Positions 1 through 10,961 are shown, counted from the stretch's first letter. The stretch is DNA of 64,000 bases from Pelagibacterales bacterium SAG-MED41 (GCA_014653545.1 JACWEJ010000003.1:1-64000); one strand, 5' to 3'. Notes: generated from the letters alone by a model not told the origin. Numbers and translations are program-made.

Positions 1-51
1 ATGATTTAAGATTTTTGGGGGCAGCTAACTGGTTAGAAAAAAATTGTAAAG

Positions 52-231
52 ATGAAGGATAAAATTGCTACAATCATCGGTGTTACTCTTTGTGCCTTAT
101 TTTTAATAGGTCTTGCTACTACGCTAACTAGATCAATGATGATAGGTTTCAAAGATGTACTGCCAGTTTATATCTTAATGATAATCGTGATAGTAATGAT
201 GTTCTATGAAGCCTTCGGCGATAAGAAATAG
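52..231 (+). CDS. small 59-aa membrane protein (not in ORF track)
   Basis: ATG at 52, TAG at 229-231; MKDKIATIIGVTLCALFLIGLATTLTRSMMIGFKDVLPVYILMIIVIVMMFYEAFGDKK, two hydrophobic segments; overlaps start of next ORF by 26 nt. Confidence 0.55.
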   Translation: MKDKIATIIGVTLCALFLIGLATTLTRSMMIGFKDVLPVYILMIIVIVMMFYEAFGDKK

Positions 232-1111
232 CTCTTACTTTCCTTACCTATTATTATTTGTACAGCCAATTTTCATGGCAACCAATATTATCGTTGCTAG
301 GGGTGGTGTAGAGTATGTTCCGCCGATATCTTTAGCTTTTTGGAGATGGTTAACAGTCTTTTTAATTTTGTTTCCTTTCTTTTATAACGAAATTTTAAAA
401 AACAAAAAATCCTTTAATAAAGAATTTTGGAAATTATTTTTTCTTGGTTCTATGGGTTGTGGAGTATGTGGAGCATTTCCATTCATTGCCGGCATGTCTA
501 CCACAATGGCGAATATGGGAATCATTTATACTTCTTCACCAATTTTTATAATTATTTTGTCCGCAATGTTTTTCAATGACAAAATTAATTTCTCGAGAAT
601 TATTGGATTAGTGTTATGCTTAATTGGTGTTTTAACAATTATAAGTAAAGGCAATTTAGATTTATTAATAAATTTTAAATTTACATCGGGAGATTTATGG
701 ATGATAGGTGCTGCTATGGGTTGGGCTGTTTATTCGATTTATCTTCTAAACTGGAAAAGTAAATTTAGTTTAATGGCAAGATTTACTTTGATAGCTATGT
801 TTGGAACTATATCTCTATTTCCTTTTTATATTTTAGAAGAAATTTTTTATTTAAATACAGCTTTCAATAGTAATTTTTTATTTTGGGTTTTGTTTGCAGC
901 TGTATCACCAGGTATTATTGCGTTTACTTTATATACTAGGGTACAAAAATATTTAGGCGCCTCATTAACTGGTTTTACTCTTTACATTTTTTCAATTTAC
1001 TCTGCTATATATGGCATAATACTTTTTGATGAAGCTCTTTTAAATTTCCATTATTTTGGAGCAGCGTTTGTCTTTGCAGGCGTATATTTAGCAAGGAAGA
1101 TTACATCATGA
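206..1111 (+). CDS. EamA/DMT-family transporter
   Basis: 301 aa, about 10 TM segments, EamA-like repeats (SLAFWRWL, YTSSPIFIIILSAMFFNDKI). Confidence 0.8.
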   Translation: MKPSAIRNSSYFPYLLLFVQPIFMATNIIVARGGVEYVPPISLAFWRWLTVFLILFPFFYNEILKNKKSFNKEFWKLFFLGSMGCGVCGAFPFIAGMSTTMANMGIIYTSSPIFIIILSAMFFNDKINFSRIIGLVLCLIGVLTIISKGNLDLLINFKFTSGDLWMIGAAMGWAVYSIYLLNWKSKFSLMARFTLIAMFGTISLFPFYILEEIFYLNTAFNSNFLFWVLFAAVSPGIIAFTLYTRVQKYLGASLTGFTLYIFSIYSAIYGIILFDEALLNFHYFGAAFVFAGVYLARKITS

Positions 1112-1908
1112 AATATTTTTATCTAGCAGCAAGCTCAATAATATTAGCTTATATAGGAATGACCATCTTTATATATTTTTATCAAAGAAATTTATTATAT
1201 CACCCAAGTGAAAATAATTATTTAAACGATAAAATTACTTTTGAATATGAAGAATTTTTTATAAATACAGATGATAATATTTCACTTAAATCTTGGTTTA
1301 TAAAAAAAGATTTATCTAAATTTAAAACAATACTTTTTTTTCATGGAAATGCTGGAAATCTCCTAAATAGAGTTCATAAACTTAATGAACTTAATAAACT
1401 AAATGTAAACATTTTATTAATTTCATGGAGAAGCTTTAGTGGAAATAAGGGCAAACCTTCAGAGAAAAACTTTTATCACGATGGTAATAGAGTTGTTGAA
1501 TGGCTCAATGATCAAGGAATAAATAAAAACGACATTATTCTATATGGAGAGTCTCTAGGAACTGGTGTAGCTACTGAACTAGCCTCAAAGAATAAATTTG
1601 CTGGAGTTATTTTAGAATCTCCATTTACTTCAATAGCTGACTCAGCAAAAATTTATTATCCATATTTACCAGTCAATCTATTGCTAAAAGATAGATATGA
1701 CTCAAAAAATAAAATCAAAAAAATTAATTCTCCAATTTTAATTATGCATGGAAAAAAAGATAATATTGTACCTCAAAAAATGGGACTAGAACTTTTTGAA
1801 AACGCTAATAACCCTAAATTTAGTTATTTTCCTGATAATGACGATCATATGATGGAATATAACGACGAATTACTCTTTAAGATTAAAAATTTTATCAATA
1901 ATCTTTAA
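1108..1908 (+). CDS. alpha/beta hydrolase (BEM46/YqkD-like)
   Basis: FFHGNAGN oxyanion motif, GESLGTG nucleophile elbow, LIMHGKKDNIVP; N-terminal TM. Confidence 0.8.
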   Translation: MKYFYLAASSIILAYIGMTIFIYFYQRNLLYHPSENNYLNDKITFEYEEFFINTDDNISLKSWFIKKDLSKFKTILFFHGNAGNLLNRVHKLNELNKLNVNILLISWRSFSGNKGKPSEKNFYHDGNRVVEWLNDQGINKNDIILYGESLGTGVATELASKNKFAGVILESPFTSIADSAKIYYPYLPVNLLLKDRYDSKNKIKKINSPILIMHGKKDNIVPQKMGLELFENANNPKFSYFPDNDDHMMEYNDELLFKIKNFINNL

Positions 1909-2825
1909 TTTTCGATACCTAATAGTGCTTTCGAGAAATATTCAGCATTAAAGGGTTGTAAATCAGTTTCCTTCTCACCCATTCCTACTGCGACTATTGG
2001 GAGATCAAATTTTTTACAAATTGCTAAAACAACTCCTCCCTTAGCAGTACTATCAAGTTTGGTAATAATTAAACCAGTCAAATCGTGAATCTTACTAAAT
2101 TCTTCAACTTGATTAAGTGCATTTTGCCCAGTGGTAGCATCCAAAACTAAAATAACTTCATTTGGAAACGAAGGGTCTATTTTTTTAAGAACATTGATAA
2201 TTTTTTTATACTCTTCCATTAAGTTCTTTTTGTTTTGAAGTCTTCCAGCTGTATCTATCAAAGCTACATCGATTTCATTTTTTTTTGCAAACTCAGCAGT
2301 TTTAAAGGCTACTGAAGCAGGATCACTATTGATTTCGGATTTAATAATATCAACTTTGACTTTCGAAGCCCAAACTTGCAGCTGATCTATGGCAGCTGCT
2401 CTAAAAGTATCTGCAGCTCCAAAAACAACAGATCTATTATTGTCTTTAAAATACTTTCCAAGTTTTCCGATACTAGTTGTTTTTCCAACTCCGTTTACTC
2501 CGGATACAACAATCACTGCAGACTTTGCATTTCCCATAAGGCTTAGGTCTTTTTCATATTTTTGAAGATTAAGAGCTAGTTTATCAGCTAGAAGTTTTAA
2601 AATTTCTTTATGATCATCTAATTTTTTATCAACTTTAAAGTGTTCAAAATCTCTCCTTAGTTCTTTAGCGACCTCTACTCCTGCATCGGATGTGATAATT
2701 AATTCTTCAAATTCTGAAAGAACATTTTCATCAATTTTTTTTTTGGAAAATATATTTTTAAAGCCGGTAGAGAGCCCATCTGAACTTTTACCTAATCCTA
2801 TTTTAAATTTATCAAATAAACCCAT
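1905..2825 (-). CDS. ftsY: signal recognition particle receptor FtsY
   Basis: SRP GTPase NG domain: GVNGVGKTTSIGKL, DTAGRLQNK, TKLDSTAKGG. Confidence 0.95.
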   Translation of the reverse strand: MGLFDKFKIGLGKSSDGLSTGFKNIFSKKKIDENVLSEFEELIITSDAGVEVAKELRRDFEHFKVDKKLDDHKEILKLLADKLALNLQKYEKDLSLMGNAKSAVIVVSGVNGVGKTTSIGKLGKYFKDNNRSVVFGAADTFRAAAIDQLQVWASKVKVDIIKSEINSDPASVAFKTAEFAKKNEIDVALIDTAGRLQNKKNLMEEYKKIINVLKKIDPSFPNEVILVLDATTGQNALNQVEEFSKIHDLTGLIITKLDSTAKGGVVLAICKKFDLPIVAVGMGEKETDLQPFNAEYFSKALLGIEN

Positions 2826-3656
2826 TTAGATTTCAAGGCTAGTATGTTTTATTTCTGAAACTGGACCTCTCATAAATATATTAAGATCTATGTCTATTTT
2901 AATATTTAAGCTTCCTTCTTCAAATTTAATATTGATATCATTTTTAGTTAGCTTCTTGATAAATGCTGCAACAGCAGTAGCACAAGCAGCTGTTCCACAT
3001 GCTTTTGTTAATCCTGCACCTCGTTCCCAAACATTCACTGTAATATTATTTTCATCATTTATTTGAGCAAAAGTAACATTGGTTCTGTCAGGAAATAATT
3101 CATGATTCTCTATTTTTGGTCCTAATATTTTTAGATCATATTCAAAACAATCTTTAACAAAAAAAATTATATGAGGATTTCCCACGTTAAGGCTAAATCC
3201 ATAAGTGAATTCTTTACCATCAATATCTAAAGTTATATTTTGTGGATCTAACTTTTGTTTTAATGGAATCTTATTCCACTCAAATACAGGTTTCCCCATT
3301 TCCAGTTGAACATCGGACTCACCCACAACTTTTGCATTAAGTAGTCTATTGTTTGTTTTTAATTTAATTTTTTTATTATTTAAATCTTTGCTTAACAAGT
3401 AAGCCACGCACCTACTTCCATTTCCGCATGCATTTACTTCACCCCCATCTGAATTAAAAATAGTTATTGGAAATGTGTTATTAATTTCTTTTTCAATAAA
3501 TATTATTTGGTCAAATTCAATGTTACGATGTAAAGATTTTAGATTTCCCAAATGAACTATTTTTTCTTTCGGAATGTTTATGGAATTCTTTCTTCTATCT
3601 ATGATAATAAACCTGTTACCTAATCCGTCCATTCTAAAAGCTTTAATTAAAGGCAT
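2826..3656 (-). CDS. dapF: diaminopimelate epimerase
   Basis: NACGNGSRC and ERGAGLTKACGTAACA active-site motifs. Confidence 0.95.
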   Translation of the reverse strand: MPLIKAFRMDGLGNRFIIIDRRKNSINIPKEKIVHLGNLKSLHRNIEFDQIIFIEKEINNTFPITIFNSDGGEVNACGNGSRCVAYLLSKDLNNKKIKLKTNNRLLNAKVVGESDVQLEMGKPVFEWNKIPLKQKLDPQNITLDIDGKEFTYGFSLNVGNPHIIFFVKDCFEYDLKILGPKIENHELFPDRTNVTFAQINDENNITVNVWERGAGLTKACGTAACATAVAAFIKKLTKNDINIKFEEGSLNIKIDIDLNIFMRGPVSEIKHTSLEI

Positions 3657-3681
3657 AATATTAGATTAGTATAATTATTCA

Positions 3682-3710
3682 TTGACTTTTAAAACCCCAA
3701 ATTGTAGTTT
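3682..3710 (+). promoter_or_regulatory. putative sigma70 promoter for the ffh leader
   Basis: TTGACT, 17-nt spacer, TAGTTT, upstream of the structured leader. Confidence 0.45.
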
Positions 3711-3716
3711 CAATAA

Positions 3717-3822
3717 TCTTTCCGCAAATACTTAAGTTTTTGCGGTGCTCTTGAAAACAAGAGTGTCGACACTAGTCAGCGAAGGTTCGCCCACTAGTGC
3801 GATAGGTGTTGGACGTTATAAA
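3717..3822 (+). ncRNA. structured 5' leader upstream of ffh (probable 'ffh' motif reported for Cand. P. ubique)
   Basis: hairpins CCGCAAA..TTTGCGG, CTCTTG-AAAA-CAAGAG, CACTAGT..ACTAGTG with nested GCGA-AGGT-TCGC; locally GC-rich; directly 5' of ffh. Confidence 0.75.
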
Positions 3823-3823
3823 A

Positions 3824-5176
3824 ATGTTTGAAAACTTAACAAATAAATTAGAAAAAATTTTTTCTAAACTAAAAAGCGCTCCTTCCTTAACGGAAGAACA
3901 AGTAGATTCTGGCTTAAAAGAAATTCGCTTAGCTCTATTAGAAGCTGATGTGGCCCTGTCAGTTGTGAAAGAGTTCATTGGAAATGTAAGACCAAAAGCT
4001 ATTGGTCAGGAAATCATTAAATCAACCTCACCTGGTCAAATGATAGTGAAGATTGTTTACGATGAATTAGTAAGCATACTTGGTTCAAACAATGAAGAGA
4101 TTAATCTCAAAGCAGTTCCACCAGTTTCTATATTATTAGTAGGTTTGCAAGGTTCAGGAAAAACAACTTCAGCCGCTAAATTAGCCAAGTTTATTGAAAA
4201 AAATCACAAAAAAAAAGCTATGCTTGTGAGCTTAGACGTTTACAGACCAGCTGCTCAAGAACAATTAAAATTACTTGCAGAAAAAAATAATATACAAAAT
4301 TTACCAATCATAGAAAAACAACAGCCTATTGATATTACTAAAAGAGCTATGAACGCTGCAAGTCTAGGTGGCTCAGATGTCATAATTTTTGATACAGCTG
4401 GTCGGACTCAAATAGATTTGCCAATGATGTCTGAAATAAAACAAATTAAAGATTTAACAAAACCAGCTGAAACTATTTTAGTAGCTGACTCTTTAACTGG
4501 GCAAATAGCTGTAAACGTTGCAAAAGAATTTGATACGGCAGTCAACCTTTCGTCAATTATTTTAACCAGAGTAGATGGAGATGCACGAGGTGGAGCTGCA
4601 TTAAGCATGAAACATGTCACCGGCAAACCAATAAAATATATTGGAGTTGGAGAAAAAGTTTCTGACTTAGAAATGTTTCACCCAGATAGACTTGCAAATA
4701 GAATTCTCGGAATGGGTGATGTGGTTACGCTTGTAGAAAAAGCAGCGCAAGATTTGAGTGAAGAAAAAATTAAAGAAACTGAGGAAGAACTTAAACAAGG
4801 TATTTTTACAATGGACTCCTACCTTTCTCAATTAAGACAAATGAAAAAGATGGGAGGCATGGAAGGAGTTATGTCTATGCTGCCTAGCGTAAATAAAATG
4901 AAATCACAAATGGATCAAGCTAATATAGATGAAAGTATGCTTATTGAAAATGAGGCTATAATTTTATCTATGACAAAAAATGAAAAAGAAAATCCAAAAA
5001 TCATTAGCGGTTCTAGAAGAAAAAGAATTTCACAAGGTGCTGGAGTAGATGTTTCCAAAATAAATAAGTTACTTAAACAATTTAAAATGATGTCGGATAT
5101 GATGAAAAAGATGTCACAAGGAAAAAAAATTCCATCAGGAATGATACCAGATGAAATGCTTGATAAACTAAAATGA
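3824..5176 (+). CDS. ffh: signal recognition particle protein Ffh
   Basis: GLQGSGKTTSAAKLA, DTAGRTQ, TRVDGDARGG, Met-rich M domain; likely start is ATG 3824 (MFENLTNKLEKIF), not TTG 3806. Confidence 0.95.
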   Translation: MFENLTNKLEKIFSKLKSAPSLTEEQVDSGLKEIRLALLEADVALSVVKEFIGNVRPKAIGQEIIKSTSPGQMIVKIVYDELVSILGSNNEEINLKAVPPVSILLVGLQGSGKTTSAAKLAKFIEKNHKKKAMLVSLDVYRPAAQEQLKLLAEKNNIQNLPIIEKQQPIDITKRAMNAASLGGSDVIIFDTAGRTQIDLPMMSEIKQIKDLTKPAETILVADSLTGQIAVNVAKEFDTAVNLSSIILTRVDGDARGGAALSMKHVTGKPIKYIGVGEKVSDLEMFHPDRLANRILGMGDVVTLVEKAAQDLSEEKIKETEEELKQGIFTMDSYLSQLRQMKKMGGMEGVMSMLPSVNKMKSQMDQANIDESMLIENEAIILSMTKNEKENPKIISGSRRKRISQGAGVDVSKINKLLKQFKMMSDMMKKMSQGKKIPSGMIPDEMLDKLK

Positions 5177-5186
5177 AAGGTAAAAT

Positions 5187-5615
5187 ATGTTAAGAATAAG
5201 ACTATCAATGGGAGGAGTAAGGAAAAGACCAGTATATAAAATAGTTATCGCTGATGGCAGATATCCACGAGACGGTAAATTTATTGAAAAAATTGGTACT
5301 TATAATCCATTGCTTCCAAAAGATAAAAAAGAAAGAATAAAAATAGAAGCTGAAAGAGTAAAATATTGGATGAGTAAAGGTGCTCAACCAACTTTAAGAG
5401 TTTCTAGACTTTTGGGCGAACTACAAATAATGCCAATGCCGAAGCCAGGTAATAATCCTCAAAAAGCTATTCCTAAAAAAGACAGAAAGAAAAGCGTAGA
5501 AGAAAGCAAAGAAGCACCCAAAGCAGATGGTAAAAAAGAACAACCTAAAGCCGAAGCTAAAAAGGAAGAACCAAAAGCCGAAGCTAAAAAGGAAGAACCA
5601 AAAGATAAAAAATAA
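5187..5615 (+). CDS. rpsP: 30S ribosomal protein bS16 with charged C-terminal extension
   Basis: MLRIRLSMGGVRKRPVYKIVIADGRYPRDGKFIEKIGTYNP. Confidence 0.95.
   Translation: MLRIRLSMGGVRKRPVYKIVIADGRYPRDGKFIEKIGTYNPLLPKDKKERIKIEAERVKYWMSKGAQPTLRVSRLLGELQIMPMPKPGNNPQKAIPKKDRKKSVEESKEAPKADGKKEQPKAEAKKEEPKAEAKKEEPKDKK
5550..5603 (+). repeat. perfect 27-bp tandem duplication in the rpsP tail
   Basis: gccgaagctaaaaaggaagaaccaaaa twice in tandem, encoding AEAKKEEPK x2. Confidence 0.9.
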
Positions 5616-5626
5616 GGTTTAAAAAA

Positions 5627-6328
5627 ATGCTCGAAGTACAAATATTTACTTTGTATCCGGATTTATACCCTGGGCTTTTAGATGTAGGTATATATAAAAA
5701 AGCTAAGGAACAACAAAAGTGGAGACTCAAAATTGTAGATATAAGAGACTATGCTTTTAATAATAATCGGACAGTTGATGACACTCCTTTTGGTGGTGGA
5801 AGTGGCATGTTATTAAAACCAGATGTTGTAGCATCTGCTTTAGATAAAAATATAAAATTAAAAGAAAAAATAATTTATTTATCTCCTAAAGGAAAAAAAT
5901 TAGATCAAAAAAAGGTGAAGCTTCTTAGTAAACTAAAAAAAATAAACATATTATGCGGCCATTTTGAGGGTGTAGATCAAAGACTTTTAGAGACACGAAA
6001 TATTGAAGAATATAGCATTGGAGATTTTATCTTATCAGGGGGTGAGAGTGCATCATTTGTATTTGTAGACGCCCTGGTAAGATTATTGCCAGGTGTTTTA
6101 GGCAATATTAACTCTATCACAGAAGAAAGTTTTGAGAATAATCTTTTGGAATACCCTCAATACACTAAACCAAGAGATTGGGAGGGTAAAAAAGTACCAG
6201 AAGTCTTATTTTCCGGTGATCATGCTAAAATTAAGGGGTGGCGTTTATCTCAATCTGAGGCTATAACACGTCGCCAGAGACCTGATCTTTGGAAAAAATA
6301 TTTAGATAAGAAAAATGAAAAACATTGA
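5627..6328 (+). CDS. trmD: tRNA (guanine-N1)-methyltransferase
   Basis: [31 protein letters not shown] motifs; between rpsP and rplS. Confidence 0.95.
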   Translation: MLEVQIFTLYPDLYPGLLDVGIYKKAKEQQKWRLKIVDIRDYAFNNNRTVDDTPFGGGSGMLLKPDVVASALDKNIKLKEKIIYLSPKGKKLDQKKVKLLSKLKKINILCGHFEGVDQRLLETRNIEEYSIGDFILSGGESASFVFVDALVRLLPGVLGNINSITEESFENNLLEYPQYTKPRDWEGKKVPEVLFSGDHAKIKGWRLSQSEAITRRQRPDLWKKYLDKKNEKH

Positions 6329-6821
6329 AGACATAAATAAAGCAGCAATTCAAAAAATCACCGCTAACAAGAAAATCACAGATTTTTCTCCAGGAGACAC
6401 CATTAAAGTTGGTGTAAAGATTGTCGAAGGTAAGAGAGAACGAATTCAATACTTCGAAGGTGTTTGTATTGCAAAAAAAAATAGAGATTTAAACTCGTCT
6501 TTTACCGTAAGAAAAATATCTTTTGGAGAAGGAGTAGAAAGAACTTTTGCTTTATATAGTCCAAATGTAGACACGATTAAGGTAATAAGATCAGGAAAAG
6601 TTAGAAGAGCTAAACTTTATTATCTTAGAGATAGAAAAGGAAAATCAGCTCGAATTGCTGAAAAGATTAAGAAAAAAATTGGTGTGGACGTATCCGTTAA
6701 GCCTGAGGAAACAAAAAAGATTGTTGAACCTGTAAAAGTTGAGGTAAGTTCTGATAATAAAAAAAAAGAAGCTTCGTCTGAAGAAGTAAAAGTTGAAAAA
6801 TCAACAAACGAAAAAAAATAA
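6315..6821 (+). CDS. rplS: 50S ribosomal protein bL19 with charged C-terminal tail
   Basis: [52 protein letters not shown]. Confidence 0.93.
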   Translation: MKNIEDINKAAIQKITANKKITDFSPGDTIKVGVKIVEGKRERIQYFEGVCIAKKNRDLNSSFTVRKISFGEGVERTFALYSPNVDTIKVIRSGKVRRAKLYYLRDRKGKSARIAEKIKKKIGVDVSVKPEETKKIVEPVKVEVSSDNKKKEASSEEVKVEKSTNEKK

Positions 6822-6830
6822 AAATTTTTA

Positions 6831-8228
6831 ATGTCAAAAACACTATATGATAAGATATGGGAGAACCATCTTGTTAACAAGCAAGAGGATGGAACTTGTT
6901 TAATTTATGTCGACCGTCATTTGGTACATGAGGTTACAAGCCCCCAAGCTTTTGAGGGTTTAAGGTTAAATAATAGAAAAGTAAGAAGACCAGAGTTAAC
7001 CCTAGCAGTGCCAGATCATAATGTTCCAACTACTGACCGTTCAAAAGGAATAGATGATGAACAATCAAGAATTCAAGTTGAAACTTTAAGAAATAATTGT
7101 AAAGAATTTGGCGTAAAACTTTTTGACGTAAACGATAAAAGACAAGGCATAGTCCACATTATCGGTCCAGAGCAAGGATTTACTCAACCAGGTACAGTAA
7201 TAGTTTGTGGAGATAGTCATACAGCTACTCACGGTGCCTTTGGAGCTTTAGCATTTGGAATTGGAACTTCAGAAGTAGAACATGTTTTGGCCACTCAAAC
7301 TTTAATTCAAAAAAAATCAAAAAATTTAAGAATAAATGTTATTGGATCATTACCAAAAGGTGTTACGGCAAAAGATGTAATTTTAAAGATAATCGGAACA
7401 ATAGGAACTGCCGGTGGGACAGGTTACGTGATTGAATTTGCTGGAGAAGTAATAAAAGGTTTAAGCATGGAAGAGAGGATGACCGTTTGTAATATGACAA
7501 TTGAAGCTGGCGCTAGAGCAGGTTTAATCGCACCAGATGAAAAAACTTTCGAGTATTTAAAAGGAAAAAAAATGTCTCCAAAAGGAGAAACTTGGAATAA
7601 AGCGGTTAACTTTATGAAATCCTTGTATTCTGACGATGGCTGCAAGTTTGACAAAGAAATAAATATTGATGGAAGTGAAATTGAGCCATTAGTCACTTGG
7701 GGAACTTCGCCACAAGATGTTTCTCCAATTACAGGTGTAGTACCGGATCCTGAAAAAGAAAAAAATGCAGATAGAAAAATGGCAATGAAAAGGTCACTAG
7801 AGTATATGGGTTTAGAGGCTAATACAAAAATCTCTGAGATTAAAATTGATAAAATATTCATTGGAAGTTGTACTAACGGAAGAATTGAAGATTTAAGAGT
7901 AGCGGCGGACCTTTTAAAGGGCAAGAAAGTTGCTGGAAATGTGAGTGCTATGGTAGTACCAGGTTCGGGATTAGTGAAAGCACAAGCTGAGGAAGAGGGT
8001 TTAGATAAAATTTTTATCAATGCGGGTTTTGAATGGAGAGAGCCAGGATGCTCTATGTGTTTAGGCATGAATCCTGATCAATTAAAACCTAAAGAAAGAT
8101 GCGCTTCAACATCAAACAGAAATTTTGAGGGTAGACAAGGAAGAGGAGGAAGAACTCATCTAGTCAGCCCGGGTATGGCTATCGCAGCCGCAGTTACTGG
8201 CCGTTTAACCGATGTAAGGAAGATTTAA
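6831..8228 (+). CDS. leuC: 3-isopropylmalate dehydratase large subunit
   Basis: aconitase-family motifs [44 protein letters not shown]. Confidence 0.95.
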   Translation: MSKTLYDKIWENHLVNKQEDGTCLIYVDRHLVHEVTSPQAFEGLRLNNRKVRRPELTLAVPDHNVPTTDRSKGIDDEQSRIQVETLRNNCKEFGVKLFDVNDKRQGIVHIIGPEQGFTQPGTVIVCGDSHTATHGAFGALAFGIGTSEVEHVLATQTLIQKKSKNLRINVIGSLPKGVTAKDVILKIIGTIGTAGGTGYVIEFAGEVIKGLSMEERMTVCNMTIEAGARAGLIAPDEKTFEYLKGKKMSPKGETWNKAVNFMKSLYSDDGCKFDKEINIDGSEIEPLVTWGTSPQDVSPITGVVPDPEKEKNADRKMAMKRSLEYMGLEANTKISEIKIDKIFIGSCTNGRIEDLRVAADLLKGKKVAGNVSAMVVPGSGLVKAQAEEEGLDKIFINAGFEWREPGCSMCLGMNPDQLKPKERCASTSNRNFEGRQGRGGRTHLVSPGMAIAAAVTGRLTDVRKI

Positions 8229-8230
8229 CA

Positions 8231-8839
8231 ATGGAAAAATTTACAGAATTAAAGTCTATCCCATCATATTTATCTTTACAAAATATTGATACAGACATGA
8301 TCATTCCAAAACAATTTCTTAAAACAATAAAAAGAACCGGTTTAGGAAAAAGTTTATTTTATGAGATGAGATATGATGAGAATGGAAAAATTAATGGAGA
8401 TTTTATTCTAAATAAAGATCCCTATAATAAATCTAAAATACTAATAGCTGGTAAAAATTTTGGCTGCGGTTCTTCAAGAGAGCACGCTCCATGGGCTTTA
8501 TCAGACTTTGGAATAAAATGTATTATAAGTTCAAGTTTTGCTGACATATTTTATAATAATTGTTTTAAAAATGGTATTCTACCAATTAAAATTGATGAAC
8601 AGACAGCTATTGAATTATCAGAATACTCTAAGCGAAAAGAAGAAATAGAAATTAATCTACAAAATCAAGAAATTAAGTTTGGAAATAAAATTCAAAAGTT
8701 TGAAATAGACCAGTTTAAAAAAAAATGTTTAATCGAAGGATTAGATGATATTGCCTTATCGATGGAAAAAATAAGTAAAATTGATAATTTTGAAAAAAAA
8801 CTAACCTCTGATAGACCTTGGTTGCTAATTAATGATTAA
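8231..8839 (+). CDS. leuD: 3-isopropylmalate dehydratase small subunit
   Basis: [31 protein letters not shown]. Confidence 0.95.
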   Translation: MEKFTELKSIPSYLSLQNIDTDMIIPKQFLKTIKRTGLGKSLFYEMRYDENGKINGDFILNKDPYNKSKILIAGKNFGCGSSREHAPWALSDFGIKCIISSSFADIFYNNCFKNGILPIKIDEQTAIELSEYSKRKEEIEINLQNQEIKFGNKIQKFEIDQFKKKCLIEGLDDIALSMEKISKIDNFEKKLTSDRPWLLIND

Positions 8840-9938
8840 AGTAAAAGATAGAAAACTTTTACTTCTTCCAGGAGACGGAATAGGGCCAGAGGTAATGCGT
8901 GAAGTAAAAAAGATTATTGAATGGTTTAACAAAAATAAATCTTTAGATTTTAAGATTGAAGAGGATTTAGTTGGAGGGGCTTCTTACGATAAACATAAAA
9001 ACCCCATTACTGATGAAGTTTTTTATAAAGCTCTAGAAAGTGAAGCAGTTATTTTAGGTGCTGTTGGAGGACCAAAATACGATAATTTAGAATTTTCTAA
9101 AAGACCAGAAAGAGCTCTTCTTAAGTTAAGAAAAGAATTAAAATTATTTGCTAATTTACGTCCTGCGATATGTTTTAAACAATTAGTTGAGGCTTCTTCG
9201 CTTAAACCAGAAATAATATCTGGTTTAGATATCATGATTGTAAGAGAGTTAACCGGGGGAATTTATTTTGGTGAACCACGAGGAATTGAGCCAATTGAAA
9301 ATAATGAACGTAAAGGAATTAACACTCATACTTACACAACAAGTGAAATTCAAAGAGTTGCAAGAGTTGCTTTTGATTTGGCAAAAAAAAGGAAAAATAA
9401 AGTAACATCTTGTGAAAAATCAAATGTAATGGAAGCAGGAGTATTATGGAGAGAAGAAGTTCAAGCATTAAAAGACAAAGAGTATTCAAAAATTGAATTA
9501 AGTCATATGCTTGCAGACAACTGCGCAATGCAACTATTAAGGAATCCAAAGCAATTTGATGTAATTGTTACTGATAATTTATTTGGAGACATTCTGTCAG
9601 ACGAGGCTGCTATGTTAACTGGCTCCTTGGGTCTATTACCATCAGCCTCGCTTGGTGCCAAAGATAAAAATGGCAAAATCAGATCAATGTATGAACCCGT
9701 ACATGGTTCAGCACCAGATATTGCTGGAAAAAATATAGCTAATCCAATAGCAACAATTTTAAGTTTGGCTATGGCTTTAAAATATTCTCTTGATTTGGAT
9801 AAAGAGGCAAATCAACTTGAGAAAGCAGTTCAAAGTGTCTTAGACGATGGTTTGAGAACAAAAGACATTATGTCCAAAAATATGAGAGAGATTAACACTT
9901 CTGATATGGGTAATGCAATTATAGCAAAATTAAAATAA
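8832..9938 (+). CDS. leuB: 3-isopropylmalate dehydrogenase
   Basis: [51 protein letters not shown]. Confidence 0.95.
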   Translation: MIKVKDRKLLLLPGDGIGPEVMREVKKIIEWFNKNKSLDFKIEEDLVGGASYDKHKNPITDEVFYKALESEAVILGAVGGPKYDNLEFSKRPERALLKLRKELKLFANLRPAICFKQLVEASSLKPEIISGLDIMIVRELTGGIYFGEPRGIEPIENNERKGINTHTYTTSEIQRVARVAFDLAKKRKNKVTSCEKSNVMEAGVLWREEVQALKDKEYSKIELSHMLADNCAMQLLRNPKQFDVIVTDNLFGDILSDEAAMLTGSLGLLPSASLGAKDKNGKIRSMYEPVHGSAPDIAGKNIANPIATILSLAMALKYSLDLDKEANQLEKAVQSVLDDGLRTKDIMSKNMREINTSDMGNAIIAKLK

Positions 9939-9948
9939 ACTAATCTTT

Positions 9949-10941
9949 ATGAATTTTGCAATAATCGGGGCATCTGGAAACGTTGGAAGAAAAACTATTG
10001 AAATTTTGGAGAAGTCTAAAATTCCATTTCAAGAATTATTTTTGGTTGCGTCTAAAAAAAGTTCTGGAAAAAAAATTAGATTTAGAAAAAAAGAAATTGT
10101 AATAGAAAATTTAGAAAATTATGATTTTTCAAAAGCGCAAATTACTTTTTTTGCAGCAGGAAGCCAAATAGCCAAAGAGTGGGCGCCTAGAGCTGCTGAA
10201 AAAACTATTGTTATTGATAATTCTAGTCACTTTAGAATGCAAAAAGACGTTCCTTTAGTGGTTCCTGAGGTTAACGTTGACGATTTAGATAAACATAAAA
10301 ATATTATTTCTAATCCTAATTGTTCGACAATGCAGATGGTTCTCGCGCTTAAACCTCTTCATGATGAGTATAAAATTAATAGAGTTGTAGTATCAACCTA
10401 CCAAGCTGTATCAGGTGCGGGAAAAGCTCCAATGGATGAACTTTTTGATCAAACAAAAGATTTTTTAAATAAAAAAGAAATAAATTCACAAAATTTCACT
10501 AAACAAATTGCTTTCAATTTAATTCCTCATATCGATGTCTTTGATAAAGATGGATATACTAAAGAAGAATTGAAAATGACTAATGAAACAAAAAAAATAT
10601 TAGATGAAGATATTAATGTTACGGCAACATGCGTTAGAGTCCCCGTTAAAACTGGGCACTCGGAATCCATTAATATTGAATTTGATAATCTTTATGATTT
10701 CGAAAATATTATTAAACTTTTAAATAATGCTCCTGGATGTAAAGTTTTGGATGAAAGAAAAGACGGAGGGTATATGACCCCAGTTGAAGCTGAAGGAGAT
10801 TATACAACCTACATTTCAAGAATTAGGAAAGATAATTCCAATGTTAAAGCAATAAATATTTGGGTTGTATCTGATAACTTACTAAAAGGCGCTGCTTTAA
10901 ATAGTGTACAAATTGCAGAGCATTTAGTGAAAAAACTATAA
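9949..10941 (+). CDS. asd: aspartate-semialdehyde dehydrogenase
   Basis: IIGASGNVGRKTIEIL, ISNPNCSTMQMVLALKPL, RVPVKTGHSESI. Confidence 0.95.
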   Translation: MNFAIIGASGNVGRKTIEILEKSKIPFQELFLVASKKSSGKKIRFRKKEIVIENLENYDFSKAQITFFAAGSQIAKEWAPRAAEKTIVIDNSSHFRMQKDVPLVVPEVNVDDLDKHKNIISNPNCSTMQMVLALKPLHDEYKINRVVVSTYQAVSGAGKAPMDELFDQTKDFLNKKEINSQNFTKQIAFNLIPHIDVFDKDGYTKEELKMTNETKKILDEDINVTATCVRVPVKTGHSESINIEFDNLYDFENIIKLLNNAPGCKVLDERKDGGYMTPVEAEGDYTTYISRIRKDNSNVKAINIWVVSDNLLKGAALNSVQIAEHLVKKL

Positions 10942-10961
10942 GTTTAGTTTATATAATATTT

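Noticed and set aside
3717-3822. Possible 4.5S SRP RNA gene (ffs), given position before ffh
   Set aside because: Lacks the conserved GGAA tetraloop and asymmetric-loop core (GUCAGG..GGAAGCAGCC); no terminator before ffh. Fits a cis leader better.
4408-5208. Antisense ORFs within ffh (4408-4626, 4915-5208)
   Set aside because: Shadow translations of a conserved gene in an AT-rich genome.
7424-8068. 214-aa minus-strand ORF inside leuC
   Set aside because: Fully antisense to a well-supported leuC; Ser/Pro/Leu-rich shadow translation with no recognisable domain.
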